Assembly: GCA_002503885.1 (NCBI GenBank)
Contig: DASQ01000103.1
Span: forward strand, 1 to 13,775
Direction: 5' to 3'
DNA from: Methanoculleus marisnigri
GTDB taxonomy: Archaea > Halobacteriota > Methanomicrobia > Methanomicrobiales > Methanoculleaceae
DNA: 13,775 bases
Part shown: piece by piece, positions 6,491 through 13,518 of the stretch
Numbering within the stretch: the first letter of the stretch is position 1
Layout: the number at the start of each line of letters is the position of its first letter
Notes under the pieces: model-generated
Databases searched by the model: none
What the model saw: only the letters and a program-made list of their open reading frames with translations
What the model was told of the DNA's origin: nothing
Translations under genes and position numbers: made by a program

Positions 6491-7405
6491 TTGGACGTAG
6501 GGGTAATCGGTGTCGGAGTGATGGGCAGGAACCATGCCCGCGTGTATTCGGAACTAAAAGCGGTGGACTCGCTCCACCTGTACGACCTCAATGGGAAGGC
6601 GGCAGGCGACCTTGCCGCAACCTTCGGGGCGACGGCCTCCCCGACCGTTGAGAGCCTGCTTGGGAGCGTGGACGCGGTGAGTGTCTGCGTCCCGACGCCC
6701 TATCACTTCGGGGTTGCGGAGACGGTCCTCGATGCCGGGGTGCCGCTGCTCATCGAGAAGCCCATCTGCGCGACGGCAGAAGAGAGCAGGAGGCTTATCG
6801 GGAAGATCCCCGACGGCCTCGTCGCCGGCGTCGGGCACATCGAACGGTTCAACCCGATCGTCCCCGAGATAAAAAAGATCGTCAGGAATCCTCTCTATAT
6901 CGAGATGAAACGGCATAACCCGGCCTCTGCCCGGGTGAGCGGCTCTTCGGTCGTCGAGGACCTGATGATCCACGACGTGGACATCATGCGAAACGTCCTC
7001 ATCCCCGAAGGGGCCTATCACCTCGCCGGCAGCGGCAACCAGGACGTCTGCAGCGCCCTCTTCTCCTTTGATGGAACTCCGGTCTACCTCTCGGCAAGCC
7101 GGAAGTCTTCAAAGAAGATCCGGATGATCTACATCGAAGAAGAGGAGTTCACCGTCGAAGGCGACTTTATGGCCCAGGAGATCTACATCCACCGGAAACC
7201 CGGGCAGTATGCGGTCGAGGACGAGCGGTACGTGCAGGAGAACATCATCGAGAAGGTGCTCGTGAACAAGCAGGAGCCGCTGAAACTCGAGCTCTCGACG
7301 TTCCTCGACTGCGCGGCCAGAGGAAGGGAGTTCCCGGTCAGCCCCGCACAGGCGCTGCTGAACATGGAGATCTGCGAGGATGTCGCGCGGTGTTTCTCGA
7401 CGTAA
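6491..7405 (+). CDS. Gfo/Idh/MocA family oxidoreductase, probable UDP-N-acetyl-sugar 3-dehydrogenase
   Basis: From the TTG start the product has 304 residues and opens directly with the Rossmann dinucleotide loop DVGVIGVGVMGRNHARVY (2-19). EKPIC (89-93) contains the Lys-Pro of the family active site. GHIERFNP (115-122) and DLMIHDVDIM (157-166) hold the catalytic-site His/Asp residues. The GHIERFNP and IHDVDI combination is what I know from UDP-GlcNAc 3-oxidases of euryarchaea and from WlbA/WbpB enzymes, which make a 3-oxo sugar for later amination. The nucleotide sugar is inferred from the neighbours wecC and wecB. A longer form from GTG 6449 (318 residues) adds a non-conserved N-terminus and is disfavoured. 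It is the first gene of the operon, with wecC 12 bases downstream. Confidence 0.85.
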   Translation: MDVGVIGVGVMGRNHARVYSELKAVDSLHLYDLNGKAAGDLAATFGATASPTVESLLGSVDAVSVCVPTPYHFGVAETVLDAGVPLLIEKPICATAEESRRLIGKIPDGLVAGVGHIERFNPIVPEIKKIVRNPLYIEMKRHNPASARVSGSSVVEDLMIHDVDIMRNVLIPEGAYHLAGSGNQDVCSALFSFDGTPVYLSASRKSSKKIRMIYIEEEEFTVEGDFMAQEIYIHRKPGQYAVEDERYVQENIIEKVLVNKQEPLKLELSTFLDCAARGREFPVSPAQALLNMEICEDVARCFST

Positions 7406-7417
7406 GGATGGTTTTTC

Positions 7418-8854
7418 ATGAGTAGCAGGCTACAGTCGATCATCGACACGAGAGGACCGATCCGCACCGTCGGTGTGATCGGGATGGGCTACGTCGGCAT
7501 CCCTGCCGCGGTGCTCTTTGCGAACGCTCCCGGGTTCGAGTCGGTCCGGGGATTCCAGCGAGACTCTCCGTCCTCCGGCTACAAGGTCGCTATGCTCAAC
7601 CGGGGGGAGTCCCCGCTCAAGGGTGAGGAGCCGGGTCTCGAAGACCTCCTCGGCAGGGTCGTCGGCGCCGGGAAGTTCCGGTGCACCTCGGATTTTTCAC
7701 AGATCGCAGAGTGCGATGCGGTGACTCTCGCCATCCAGACACCGTTTAAAGATCCCAAAGACCTGATCCCCGACTTCTCGGCCCTGATCGAGGGGCTCCG
7801 CGCGGCGGGGAGACACCTCTCGGAGGGGACGCTCGTGGTGCTGGAGTCGACGGTCACCCCCGGCACGACCACCGGAATGGCCCGGGAGATCCTTGAGGAA
7901 GAGTCCGGGCTCGTCGCCGGCGAGGACTTCTGCCTCGCGCACGCCCCCGAGCGGGTGATGGTCGGGCGGCTGCTCCGGAATATCCGGGAGCACGACCGGA
8001 TCGTCGGCGGGATCGATGATGTGAGCACGGCACGTGCGGTGGAACTCTACTCGCCTGTACTCACGACGGGAAAGATCATCCCGATGACCGCGACCGCTGC
8101 CGAGGTGACGAAGACCGCCGAGAACGCTTTCCGGGACCTCCAGATCGCCGCTGCAAACCAGCTTGCCCTCCATTGCGAGGCGATGGGCGTCAACGTCTAT
8201 GACGTCCGGGCGGGGATCGACTCGCTCAAGGGCGAGGGGATCACCCGGGCCATCCTCTGGCCGGGCGCCGGGGTCGGCGGCCACTGTCTCACGAAGGACT
8301 CGTGGCACCTCGAGCGGGGTGCACAGGTCCTCGGGCATGGCGACCTCTGGTACCCGCACGGGGCGGAGTCGATCTTCGGCGTCGCACGGAAGATCAACGA
8401 GTTCATGCCCCGGCACATGGTCCACCTGACCATCGAGGGGCTCAAGCGGACGGGTAAGTCCCCGGAGGGCGCGAAGATCGCACTCCTCGGGTGGGCGTTC
8501 ATTCAGAACTCGGATGATACCAGGAACACGCCGGCGGAGCCCTATCTCGCGGCGATGGAGGAGACGGGTGCCGTGGTCAGGGTCCACGACCCGTTCGTGA
8601 ACGACTATCCGGGTATCGAGGTCTCGCACGACCTCGACGAGACCCTCGCGGGAGCGGATGTCGTCACCGTCTTCACGGCTCATCACCACTACGCTTCCCT
8701 CGACCCGGTCCGGGTAAAGGAACTCTCGGGCCGGGAGCACCCGGTGATCGTCGACGGCAGAAACGTCGTCGACCCGGACGCGTTCATCCGGGCGGGTTTC
8801 ATCTACAAGGGTATCGGCCGGGGCGACAGGAACAGCCACCCGGTCGCTCCGTAA
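7418..8854 (+). CDS. wecC: UDP-N-acetyl-D-mannosamine dehydrogenase
   Basis: The 478-residue UDP-sugar dehydrogenase oxidises C6 of UDP-ManNAc to UDP-ManNAcA with NAD. The N-terminal NAD-binding domain has GVIGMGYVGIP (19-29), and LESTVTPGTT (142-151) follows. The central dimer helix carries AEVTKTAENAFRDLQIA (228-244) and the active-site loop GAGVGGHCLTKD (283-294) has nucleophile C290. The C-terminal UDP-binding domain has GWAFIQNSDDTRNTPA. All key residues are present and the length is slightly above the family norm. The ATG at 7418 has AGGATGG six bases upstream. UDP-GlcNAc 6-dehydrogenase (WbpA-like) is a possible alternative substrate assignment, but wecB next door, nine bases downstream, supports the ManNAc route. 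Confidence 0.9.
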   Translation: MSSRLQSIIDTRGPIRTVGVIGMGYVGIPAAVLFANAPGFESVRGFQRDSPSSGYKVAMLNRGESPLKGEEPGLEDLLGRVVGAGKFRCTSDFSQIAECDAVTLAIQTPFKDPKDLIPDFSALIEGLRAAGRHLSEGTLVVLESTVTPGTTTGMAREILEEESGLVAGEDFCLAHAPERVMVGRLLRNIREHDRIVGGIDDVSTARAVELYSPVLTTGKIIPMTATAAEVTKTAENAFRDLQIAAANQLALHCEAMGVNVYDVRAGIDSLKGEGITRAILWPGAGVGGHCLTKDSWHLERGAQVLGHGDLWYPHGAESIFGVARKINEFMPRHMVHLTIEGLKRTGKSPEGAKIALLGWAFIQNSDDTRNTPAEPYLAAMEETGAVVRVHDPFVNDYPGIEVSHDLDETLAGADVVTVFTAHHHYASLDPVRVKELSGREHPVIVDGRNVVDPDAFIRAGFIYKGIGRGDRNSHPVAP

Positions 8855-8863
8855 CGGTGTACC

Positions 8864-9943
8864 ATGAAGATCGTCTCCATCGTCGGCGCCCGGCCGCAGT
8901 TCATCAAGTGCGCTCCCGTCTCCCGGGAACTCAGGAAGGAGCACGAGGAGGTCCTCGTCCACACCGGTCAGCACTACGACCACGGCATGTCGGAGGTTTT
9001 CTTCGAGGAACTCGCTATCCCGAAGCCCGACTACAACCTCAATATAGGCTCCGGCACCCACGGCCACCAGACCGGGACGATGCTCGGGGCGATCGAGGAC
9101 GTCCTCGAAGTGGAGAAGCCCGACGTCGTTTTAGTCTACGGCGACACGAATTCCACCCTCGCAGGCGCGCTTGCGGCGGCAAAACTCCACGTACCGGTGG
9201 CGCACATCGAGGCGGGGCTCCGGAGCTTTGATCGCCGGATGCCCGAAGAGGTGAACCGGGTGCTCACTGACCACTGCTCGGACATGCTCTTCTGCCCCAC
9301 AGAGACGGCCGTCCGGAACCTCGCGGCCGAAGGGGTCACGGAGGGCGTTTTCCTCGTCGGGGACGTGATGTGCGACGCGATGGAGTACAACCGCGCGGTT
9401 GCAGAAGAGCGCTCCCGGGTTCTCGAAGAGGTTGGGGTCAGGCCGGGGGAGTACCTCGTCCTCACCGTCCACCGGCCCTCGAACACTGACAGCAGGGAGA
9501 ATATGGCTGCCATCCTCGGCGCCCTCGGTGAGGCCGGCCGGCCGGCCGTCTTCCCGGTCCACCCCCGGACGAGGAAGTACCTCAGCGAATACGGCCTCCT
9601 TGTGGAGATGCCGGAGAACATCCGGGTTATCGAGCCGCTCGGCTACCTCGACATGCTCCACCTGATGGCGCATGCGGAGAAGATCCTCACCGACTCCGGG
9701 GGGGTCCAGAAGGAGGCCTACATGCTCGGCGTCCCCTGCATCACCCTCCGGGAGAACACCGAGTGGGTCGAAACGGTGGAGGCAGGGTGGAACGTGCTTG
9801 TGGGAGCGGAGAAGGAGAGGATTGCAGATGCCATTCACTCTTTATCGCCCATATCGCGACAGAATGGTATATTCGGCGATGGAGAAGCCAGCCTCCGGAT
9901 CCGGAGAATTCTCACCGGGCGTCAAAACGCCCGGTCCGGATGA
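8864..9943 (+). CDS. wecB: UDP-N-acetylglucosamine 2-epimerase (non-hydrolysing)
   Basis: The 359-residue enzyme interconverts UDP-GlcNAc and UDP-ManNAc in the cytoplasm and would feed WecC. The family motifs appear in order. They are VGARPQFIKCAPV (7-19), HTGQHYD (33-39), VYGDTNSTLAG (91-101) and HIEAGLRSFDRRMPEEVNR (114-132). These are followed by LTVHRPSNTD (200-209), DSGGVQKEA (277-285) and GVPCITLRENTEWVET (289-304). The usual HRPEN is HRPSN here, so a commonly conserved Glu is Ser; RENTEW is intact. The start ATG has GGTG four bases upstream, the same spacing as at the Gfo-type gene. The last codons lie in a perfect hairpin (9914-9935), and the stop TGA is part of the next gene's GAGGGG ribosome binding site. 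Confidence 0.93.
   Translation: MKIVSIVGARPQFIKCAPVSRELRKEHEEVLVHTGQHYDHGMSEVFFEELAIPKPDYNLNIGSGTHGHQTGTMLGAIEDVLEVEKPDVVLVYGDTNSTLAGALAAAKLHVPVAHIEAGLRSFDRRMPEEVNRVLTDHCSDMLFCPTETAVRNLAAEGVTEGVFLVGDVMCDAMEYNRAVAEERSRVLEEVGVRPGEYLVLTVHRPSNTDSRENMAAILGALGEAGRPAVFPVHPRTRKYLSEYGLLVEMPENIRVIEPLGYLDMLHLMAHAEKILTDSGGVQKEAYMLGVPCITLRENTEWVETVEAGWNVLVGAEKERIADAIHSLSPISRQNGIFGDGEASLRIRRILTGRQNARSG
9914..9935 (+). promoter_or_regulatory. Perfect hairpin at the 3' end of wecB, just before the next start
   Basis: ACCGGGCG (9914-9921), loop TCAAAA (9922-9927), CGCCCGGT (9928-9935) form an uninterrupted 8-bp GC-rich stem inside the last wecB codons. It ends six bases before the GAGGGG ribosome binding site and 20 bases before the next ATG. 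Possible roles are RNA processing, translational insulation or partial termination between wecB and the glycosyltransferase. No T tract follows, so full termination is unlikely. Confidence 0.4.
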
Positions 9944-9955
9944 GGGGTTTGCGGC

Positions 9956-10957
9956 ATGCCCCGGCCGGAGATCCTGTTTCTCACGAGCAGCCTTTCTTCT
10001 TTTGCAGACGGAGACCTGCGCATGCTCCGGAAGACGTACCCGGTCAGGGAGGTCGTCACCGGGGGCGGCCCGGCCGGGAGCCTGATGCAGAGGCTCTCCC
10101 TGGGACTTGAGATCCTCTCCGGGGTTCTCAGAACAGACATGGCATTCTCCTGGTTCGCCCATAACCATACGTACCTCGCGGTCATGGCAGCGAGACTAAT
10201 GGGAAAGAAATCTCTGGTCGTCGTAGGCGGCTATGAGGTGGCAAAGGAGCCGGAGATCGGCTACGGTGCGCTTCTGGACCCGGGAATGGCAAAAAAAATC
10301 CGGTACATTATAGAGAACGCCGACTGTATCCTTGCGGTCTCGGAGTTCAGCAGGAGGGAGATCCTGCAGGTCGCCGGACCCCGCCGGATCGAGACGGTCT
10401 ACAACGGTATCGATACTTCGGTGTTTTCGCCCGGAGGCCGGAAAGAGAATATCGTCCTCACGGTATGCTTTGTCAGCACGGAAAACATCAGGCTGAAGGG
10501 GCTCGACACTTTCATAGATGCAGCCCGGCATCTTCCAGAAGTAAGGTTTGTTCTCCTCGGCCGGGCCCTTGATGACGCTCTCGAAACTCTGAAACGGGGT
10601 GCTCCCGATAACGTCGAGTTTGTCGGGGCTGTCGGGCAGGGTGAACTTATCGAATGGTATCGCCGGGCAAAGGTCTATTGCCAGATCTCCTACCGGGAAT
10701 CGTTCGGTGTCGCCCTCGCCGAAGCGATGTCCTGCGAGTGTGTTCCCGTGGTGACGGACAGGGGCGCCCTCCCGGAGGTGGTGGGCGATCTGGGGTTTGT
10801 CATCCCGTATGCCGATACTCGGGCGACGGTCGATGCAATATCGCGAGCCCTCATCTCCGACGCCGGTCCGGCTGCACGGAAGAGGGTCTGCGATACGTTC
10901 TCTGTAGAGCAGAGGGAGCAGGAGCTTCGCCGGATAATCGCGACACTGCAGTCGTGA
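9956..10957 (+). CDS. GT4-type glycosyltransferase
   Basis: The 333-residue protein has a GT-B fold. Its N-terminal half has FAHNHTYLAVMAARLMGKKSL (in outline, 67-87), GGYEVAKEPEIGYG (91-104) and ADCILAVSEFSRREI (122-136). Residues 149-157 read YNGIDTSVF. The C-terminal nucleotide-sugar domain has LKGLDTFIDAARHLPEVRFVLLG in outline and the EX7E pair E248/E256 in RESFGVALAEAM. These are GT4 family features of retaining transferases. The sugar and acceptor cannot be told from sequence; the upstream enzymes suggest a ManNAc- or ManNAcA-type donor is possible. The start has GAGGGG (9942-9947) eight bases upstream, overlapping the wecB stop, so it is in the same operon. No membrane helices are obvious. 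Confidence 0.88.
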   Translation: MPRPEILFLTSSLSSFADGDLRMLRKTYPVREVVTGGGPAGSLMQRLSLGLEILSGVLRTDMAFSWFAHNHTYLAVMAARLMGKKSLVVVGGYEVAKEPEIGYGALLDPGMAKKIRYIIENADCILAVSEFSRREILQVAGPRRIETVYNGIDTSVFSPGGRKENIVLTVCFVSTENIRLKGLDTFIDAARHLPEVRFVLLGRALDDALETLKRGAPDNVEFVGAVGQGELIEWYRRAKVYCQISYRESFGVALAEAMSCECVPVVTDRGALPEVVGDLGFVIPYADTRATVDAISRALISDAGPAARKRVCDTFSVEQREQELRRIIATLQS

Positions 10958-11044
10958 TCTGGTTCGTTGCTGTCCTGAAGTCACCCTGGAACTATCTTCC
11001 CTGTCTGCCCGCCCGTCTTCTGCCCGGAGGTTCCTCTCCGCAAC

Positions 11045-11054
11045 AAAGTATAAG
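11045..11054 (+). promoter_or_regulatory. TATA-like promoter for the second glycosyltransferase
   Basis: AAAGTATAAG is an AT-rich island within the 195-bp GC-rich spacer between the two plus-strand glycosyltransferase genes. Expected transcription would start near 11075, leaving a leader of about 75 bases. It suggests the downstream gene can be expressed independently of the wec operon. Otherwise the spacer (10958-11152) holds no gene that I can support. Confidence 0.4.
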
Positions 11055-11152
11055 TGTCTCTCCGATACAGTTGGGTCCATTCAGTCCTCTTATTCGTGCC
11101 CGGGGATGGTAATCGGGGGAAGGCTCCGGGCAGGGAGGCCTGAGACCCGACT

Positions 11153-12283
11153 ATGCGTATCTGCATGCTCACCACAACCCACCTGCCCCACGACGGGCGA
11201 ATATTCGAGAAAGAGGCGAAGAGCCTTGCAAAGGAGCACGATGTCACGCTCATCGCCCCGTCGGATGCTGGAGGCGTCGGAGAGGACGGAGGCGTGCGGG
11301 TCGTCACCGTCCCAAAACCCGCATCAAACCTCCTTCACCCGGTGACGCTCTGGCGGACGCTCCGGGCGTGCCTGAGCCAGGAGTGCGACGTCATCCACTG
11401 CCATGAGCCGGATGCACTCCTGATCGCCCTCCTGGTGAAGGCAGTGAGTGGTCGGAAAGTCGTCTACGACATCCACGAGCACTGGCCGAGCGAGATCCCG
11501 TTTGACCTGGGCCTCCCGAAAGCGACTGTCCTCACGGGAATCCTTGAGTCCCTGCTCTCGCCGGTTGAGGTCGGGCTTGCCCGGTTTGCCGATGCGAAGA
11601 TTGCAGTCAGCGAGAGCGTCGCCGAGCGGTTCAGGGGAAACGGGAGAGAACCCGTGATCATATCCAATTTTTCGGTCGCCGGCTCGGTGCTGCCTGCTTC
11701 GCAGATGGGAAGCGGGCACGGCGTAATGTACATGGCCGGAAACATGCAGTTGTTCCACGGCATCCGGGAGTGCATCAGTGCAATGTCGAAGGTGACGGCG
11801 AAGTATCCCGATCTTTCCCTGACGCTCGTCGGGAACGTTCGTGAGGATGTCGGTGCGATCGCGGCGAGGACGGATCCGAGACCTGAGATCACGCTGACCG
11901 GCTACCTCCCCTACCGGGAGATGTACGAGACCCTGTGCACGGGGAGCGTTGGCCTCCTGGTATTTCAGCCCGATTACTACAACGCCTATATCGGCCTCCC
12001 GAACAAGCTCTTTGACTACATGCTCTGCGGCCTCCCTGTCGTTGCAAGCGATTTTCCGGAGATCCGGAAGGTGGTCGGCGGGGCAGAGTGCGGGGTGCTG
12101 GTCGACCCGACGGACCCGGATGCGATCGCGGAGGCGATCGTCTACCTGCTGGAGAACCCGGACGAGGCGCGGAGGATGGGGGAGAACGGGCGGAGGGCGG
12201 TCGAGGAAAGGTATAACTGGGGGAAGGAAGAGGTGAGACTGCTGAGCCTGTACCGGTCCCTGAACGGTTCAGGGATGGCTTGA
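11153..12283 (+). CDS. GT4-type glycosyltransferase
   Basis: The 376-residue GT-B protein begins MRICMLTTTHLPHDGRIFEKE, a common GT4 opening in which the donor-domain partner groove starts at HDGRIF. Later motifs are CDVIHCHEPDALLIALL (78-94), VYDIHEHWPSEI (104-115) and ADAKIAVSESVAERF (146-160). The donor domain has PDLSLTLVGN (219-228) and LPNKLFDYMLCGLPVVASD (282-300), which replaces the ESFG form of EX7E seen in the other two transferases. It is soluble or peripheral. The donor and acceptor are unknown; the context points to a surface glycan. GGGAGG (11133-11138) precedes the ATG by 14 bases, rather far for a ribosome binding site. The 3' end overlaps the convergent glycosyltransferase by 15 bases. 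Confidence 0.88.
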   Translation: MRICMLTTTHLPHDGRIFEKEAKSLAKEHDVTLIAPSDAGGVGEDGGVRVVTVPKPASNLLHPVTLWRTLRACLSQECDVIHCHEPDALLIALLVKAVSGRKVVYDIHEHWPSEIPFDLGLPKATVLTGILESLLSPVEVGLARFADAKIAVSESVAERFRGNGREPVIISNFSVAGSVLPASQMGSGHGVMYMAGNMQLFHGIRECISAMSKVTAKYPDLSLTLVGNVREDVGAIAARTDPRPEITLTGYLPYREMYETLCTGSVGLLVFQPDYYNAYIGLPNKLFDYMLCGLPVVASDFPEIRKVVGGAECGVLVDPTDPDAIAEAIVYLLENPDEARRMGENGRRAVEERYNWGKEEVRLLSLYRSLNGSGMA

Positions 12284-13513
12284 AGATCCGGTGGGGATCG
12301 GCGTAACTACCTCTTCTGTTGCTCTACCCGGTTCGTGGTATTGGTGGATTGCCGTATCGTAGATGCGAAGGATATCTCCTGCTATCCTGTCCCATGAAAA
12401 CTTCTCCGCGAATTGCAGGATCTCCTCACGGTTCCAGTCTTTCTCCAGCCCAATACAGATCTTCTCTGCGAGATCGTCTTCGTCTCCGGGCTGACAGAAC
12501 AGCCCGTGCCTGTCGGAGACGATGATCTCCCTGCTTCCGGGAGTGTTTGTTGCAATGACGGGCTTCCCACAGGCCATGGCTTCTATCTGGACGATCCCGA
12601 AACTCTCGTTCAGACTCGGGAGAACAAAGAGGTCGCATGCGTTCATCCAGAGCGGTATCTCGTTGTGAGGTTTGTTCCCTGCCAGCATCACATGTTCCGA
12701 CAGGCCTTCATCGACGATCTGCTTCTCCAGCGCTGCTCTCTGTGGTCCGTTGCCGACGATGACACAGAGCAGGTCTGGATATTCCCGGACGATATTTCGG
12801 ATTGCCGGGATGAGATGGCGGTGGCCTTTGATGACTTCCAGGTTCCCGACGGACAGAATGATGCGTCGGTTTTCCGGCAGCCCGAGTTCTGTTCTGCAGG
12901 CCCTGCTGTCCATCGGCCGGAAGATTGTGGAGAAGCCGTTTGAAATCCGGAGGACCTTCTCGTTGTAGTTTTGTAATATGGGTATATCGTAGGTGTTTGC
13001 TCTCAGCACCGCATCCGAGTTCAGCCAGGCTTTCTGGATCAGGGGGTGATTCATATTGTTCTCTTCAGACAGCCATGCCGGGTCCTCGTGGATCGTCGTG
13101 ATGACCGGGATCTTCAACTTATCCTTCAACATTACACCGATGTAGGCCGACGGCCACGTGAAATGAGCGTGGATCAGATCGAATCTCTTTCCCAGCTTCC
13201 TGAGCAGGCGCTCCACGACGTAGGGGCGGGTGTCAAAGGATAGTTTCGATCTGTTCGTGACCCCCGGGAGAGGGAGGCACCTTGGGAGGAAGAGGCAGCG
13301 CGGGTAGAATACTGAGACGTTATCATACTGGTAGTCCCTGCAGAGCCGGTCGTTCGGCATGACCCGTCCGGAAAAGAGAACGGGTGCCACCACGACGATC
13401 TCCTGGAAATACGGTTTTATCGTATCGGCAAAGTTTTTTATGAAGATGCCGCCGACATACGTATCTGTCGAATCAGGGTAATCGGGGGTGATAATTAAGA
13501 GATTGCGTTTCAT
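12269..13513 (-). CDS. GT4-type glycosyltransferase, compositionally distinct and probably acquired
   Basis: The 414-residue GT-B protein opens MKRNLLIITPDYPDSTDTYV and has GGIFIKNF (21-28), FDLIHAHFTWPSAYIG (111-126), NGFSTIFRP (192-200) and SVGNLEVIKGHRHLIPAI (221-238). VIVGNGPQRAALE (251-263) is followed by the EX7E pair E303/E311 in NESFGIVQIEAM, all classical GT4 features. The frame remains open upstream to 13618, but that stretch crosses the IS right-end hairpin and reads like non-coding sequence. The ATG at 13513 starts the typical fold and lies five bases after the stop of the IS-encoded fragment. No good ribosome binding site is visible. The gene is noticeably less GC-rich than its neighbours and runs against the operon, which suggests horizontal acquisition. 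Confidence 0.88.
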   Translation of the reverse strand: MKRNLLIITPDYPDSTDTYVGGIFIKNFADTIKPYFQEIVVVAPVLFSGRVMPNDRLCRDYQYDNVSVFYPRCLFLPRCLPLPGVTNRSKLSFDTRPYVVERLLRKLGKRFDLIHAHFTWPSAYIGVMLKDKLKIPVITTIHEDPAWLSEENNMNHPLIQKAWLNSDAVLRANTYDIPILQNYNEKVLRISNGFSTIFRPMDSRACRTELGLPENRRIILSVGNLEVIKGHRHLIPAIRNIVREYPDLLCVIVGNGPQRAALEKQIVDEGLSEHVMLAGNKPHNEIPLWMNACDLFVLPSLNESFGIVQIEAMACGKPVIATNTPGSREIIVSDRHGLFCQPGDEDDLAEKICIGLEKDWNREEILQFAEKFSWDRIAGDILRIYDTAIHQYHEPGRATEEVVTPIPTGSSSHP

Positions 13514-13518
13514 AATAA

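Noticed and set aside
7697..9067. A 456-residue minus-strand open frame opposite wecC and wecB
   Set aside because: It is a compositional shadow rich in Asp, Val, Arg and Pro. It crosses the junction of two clear genes and has no domain motif.
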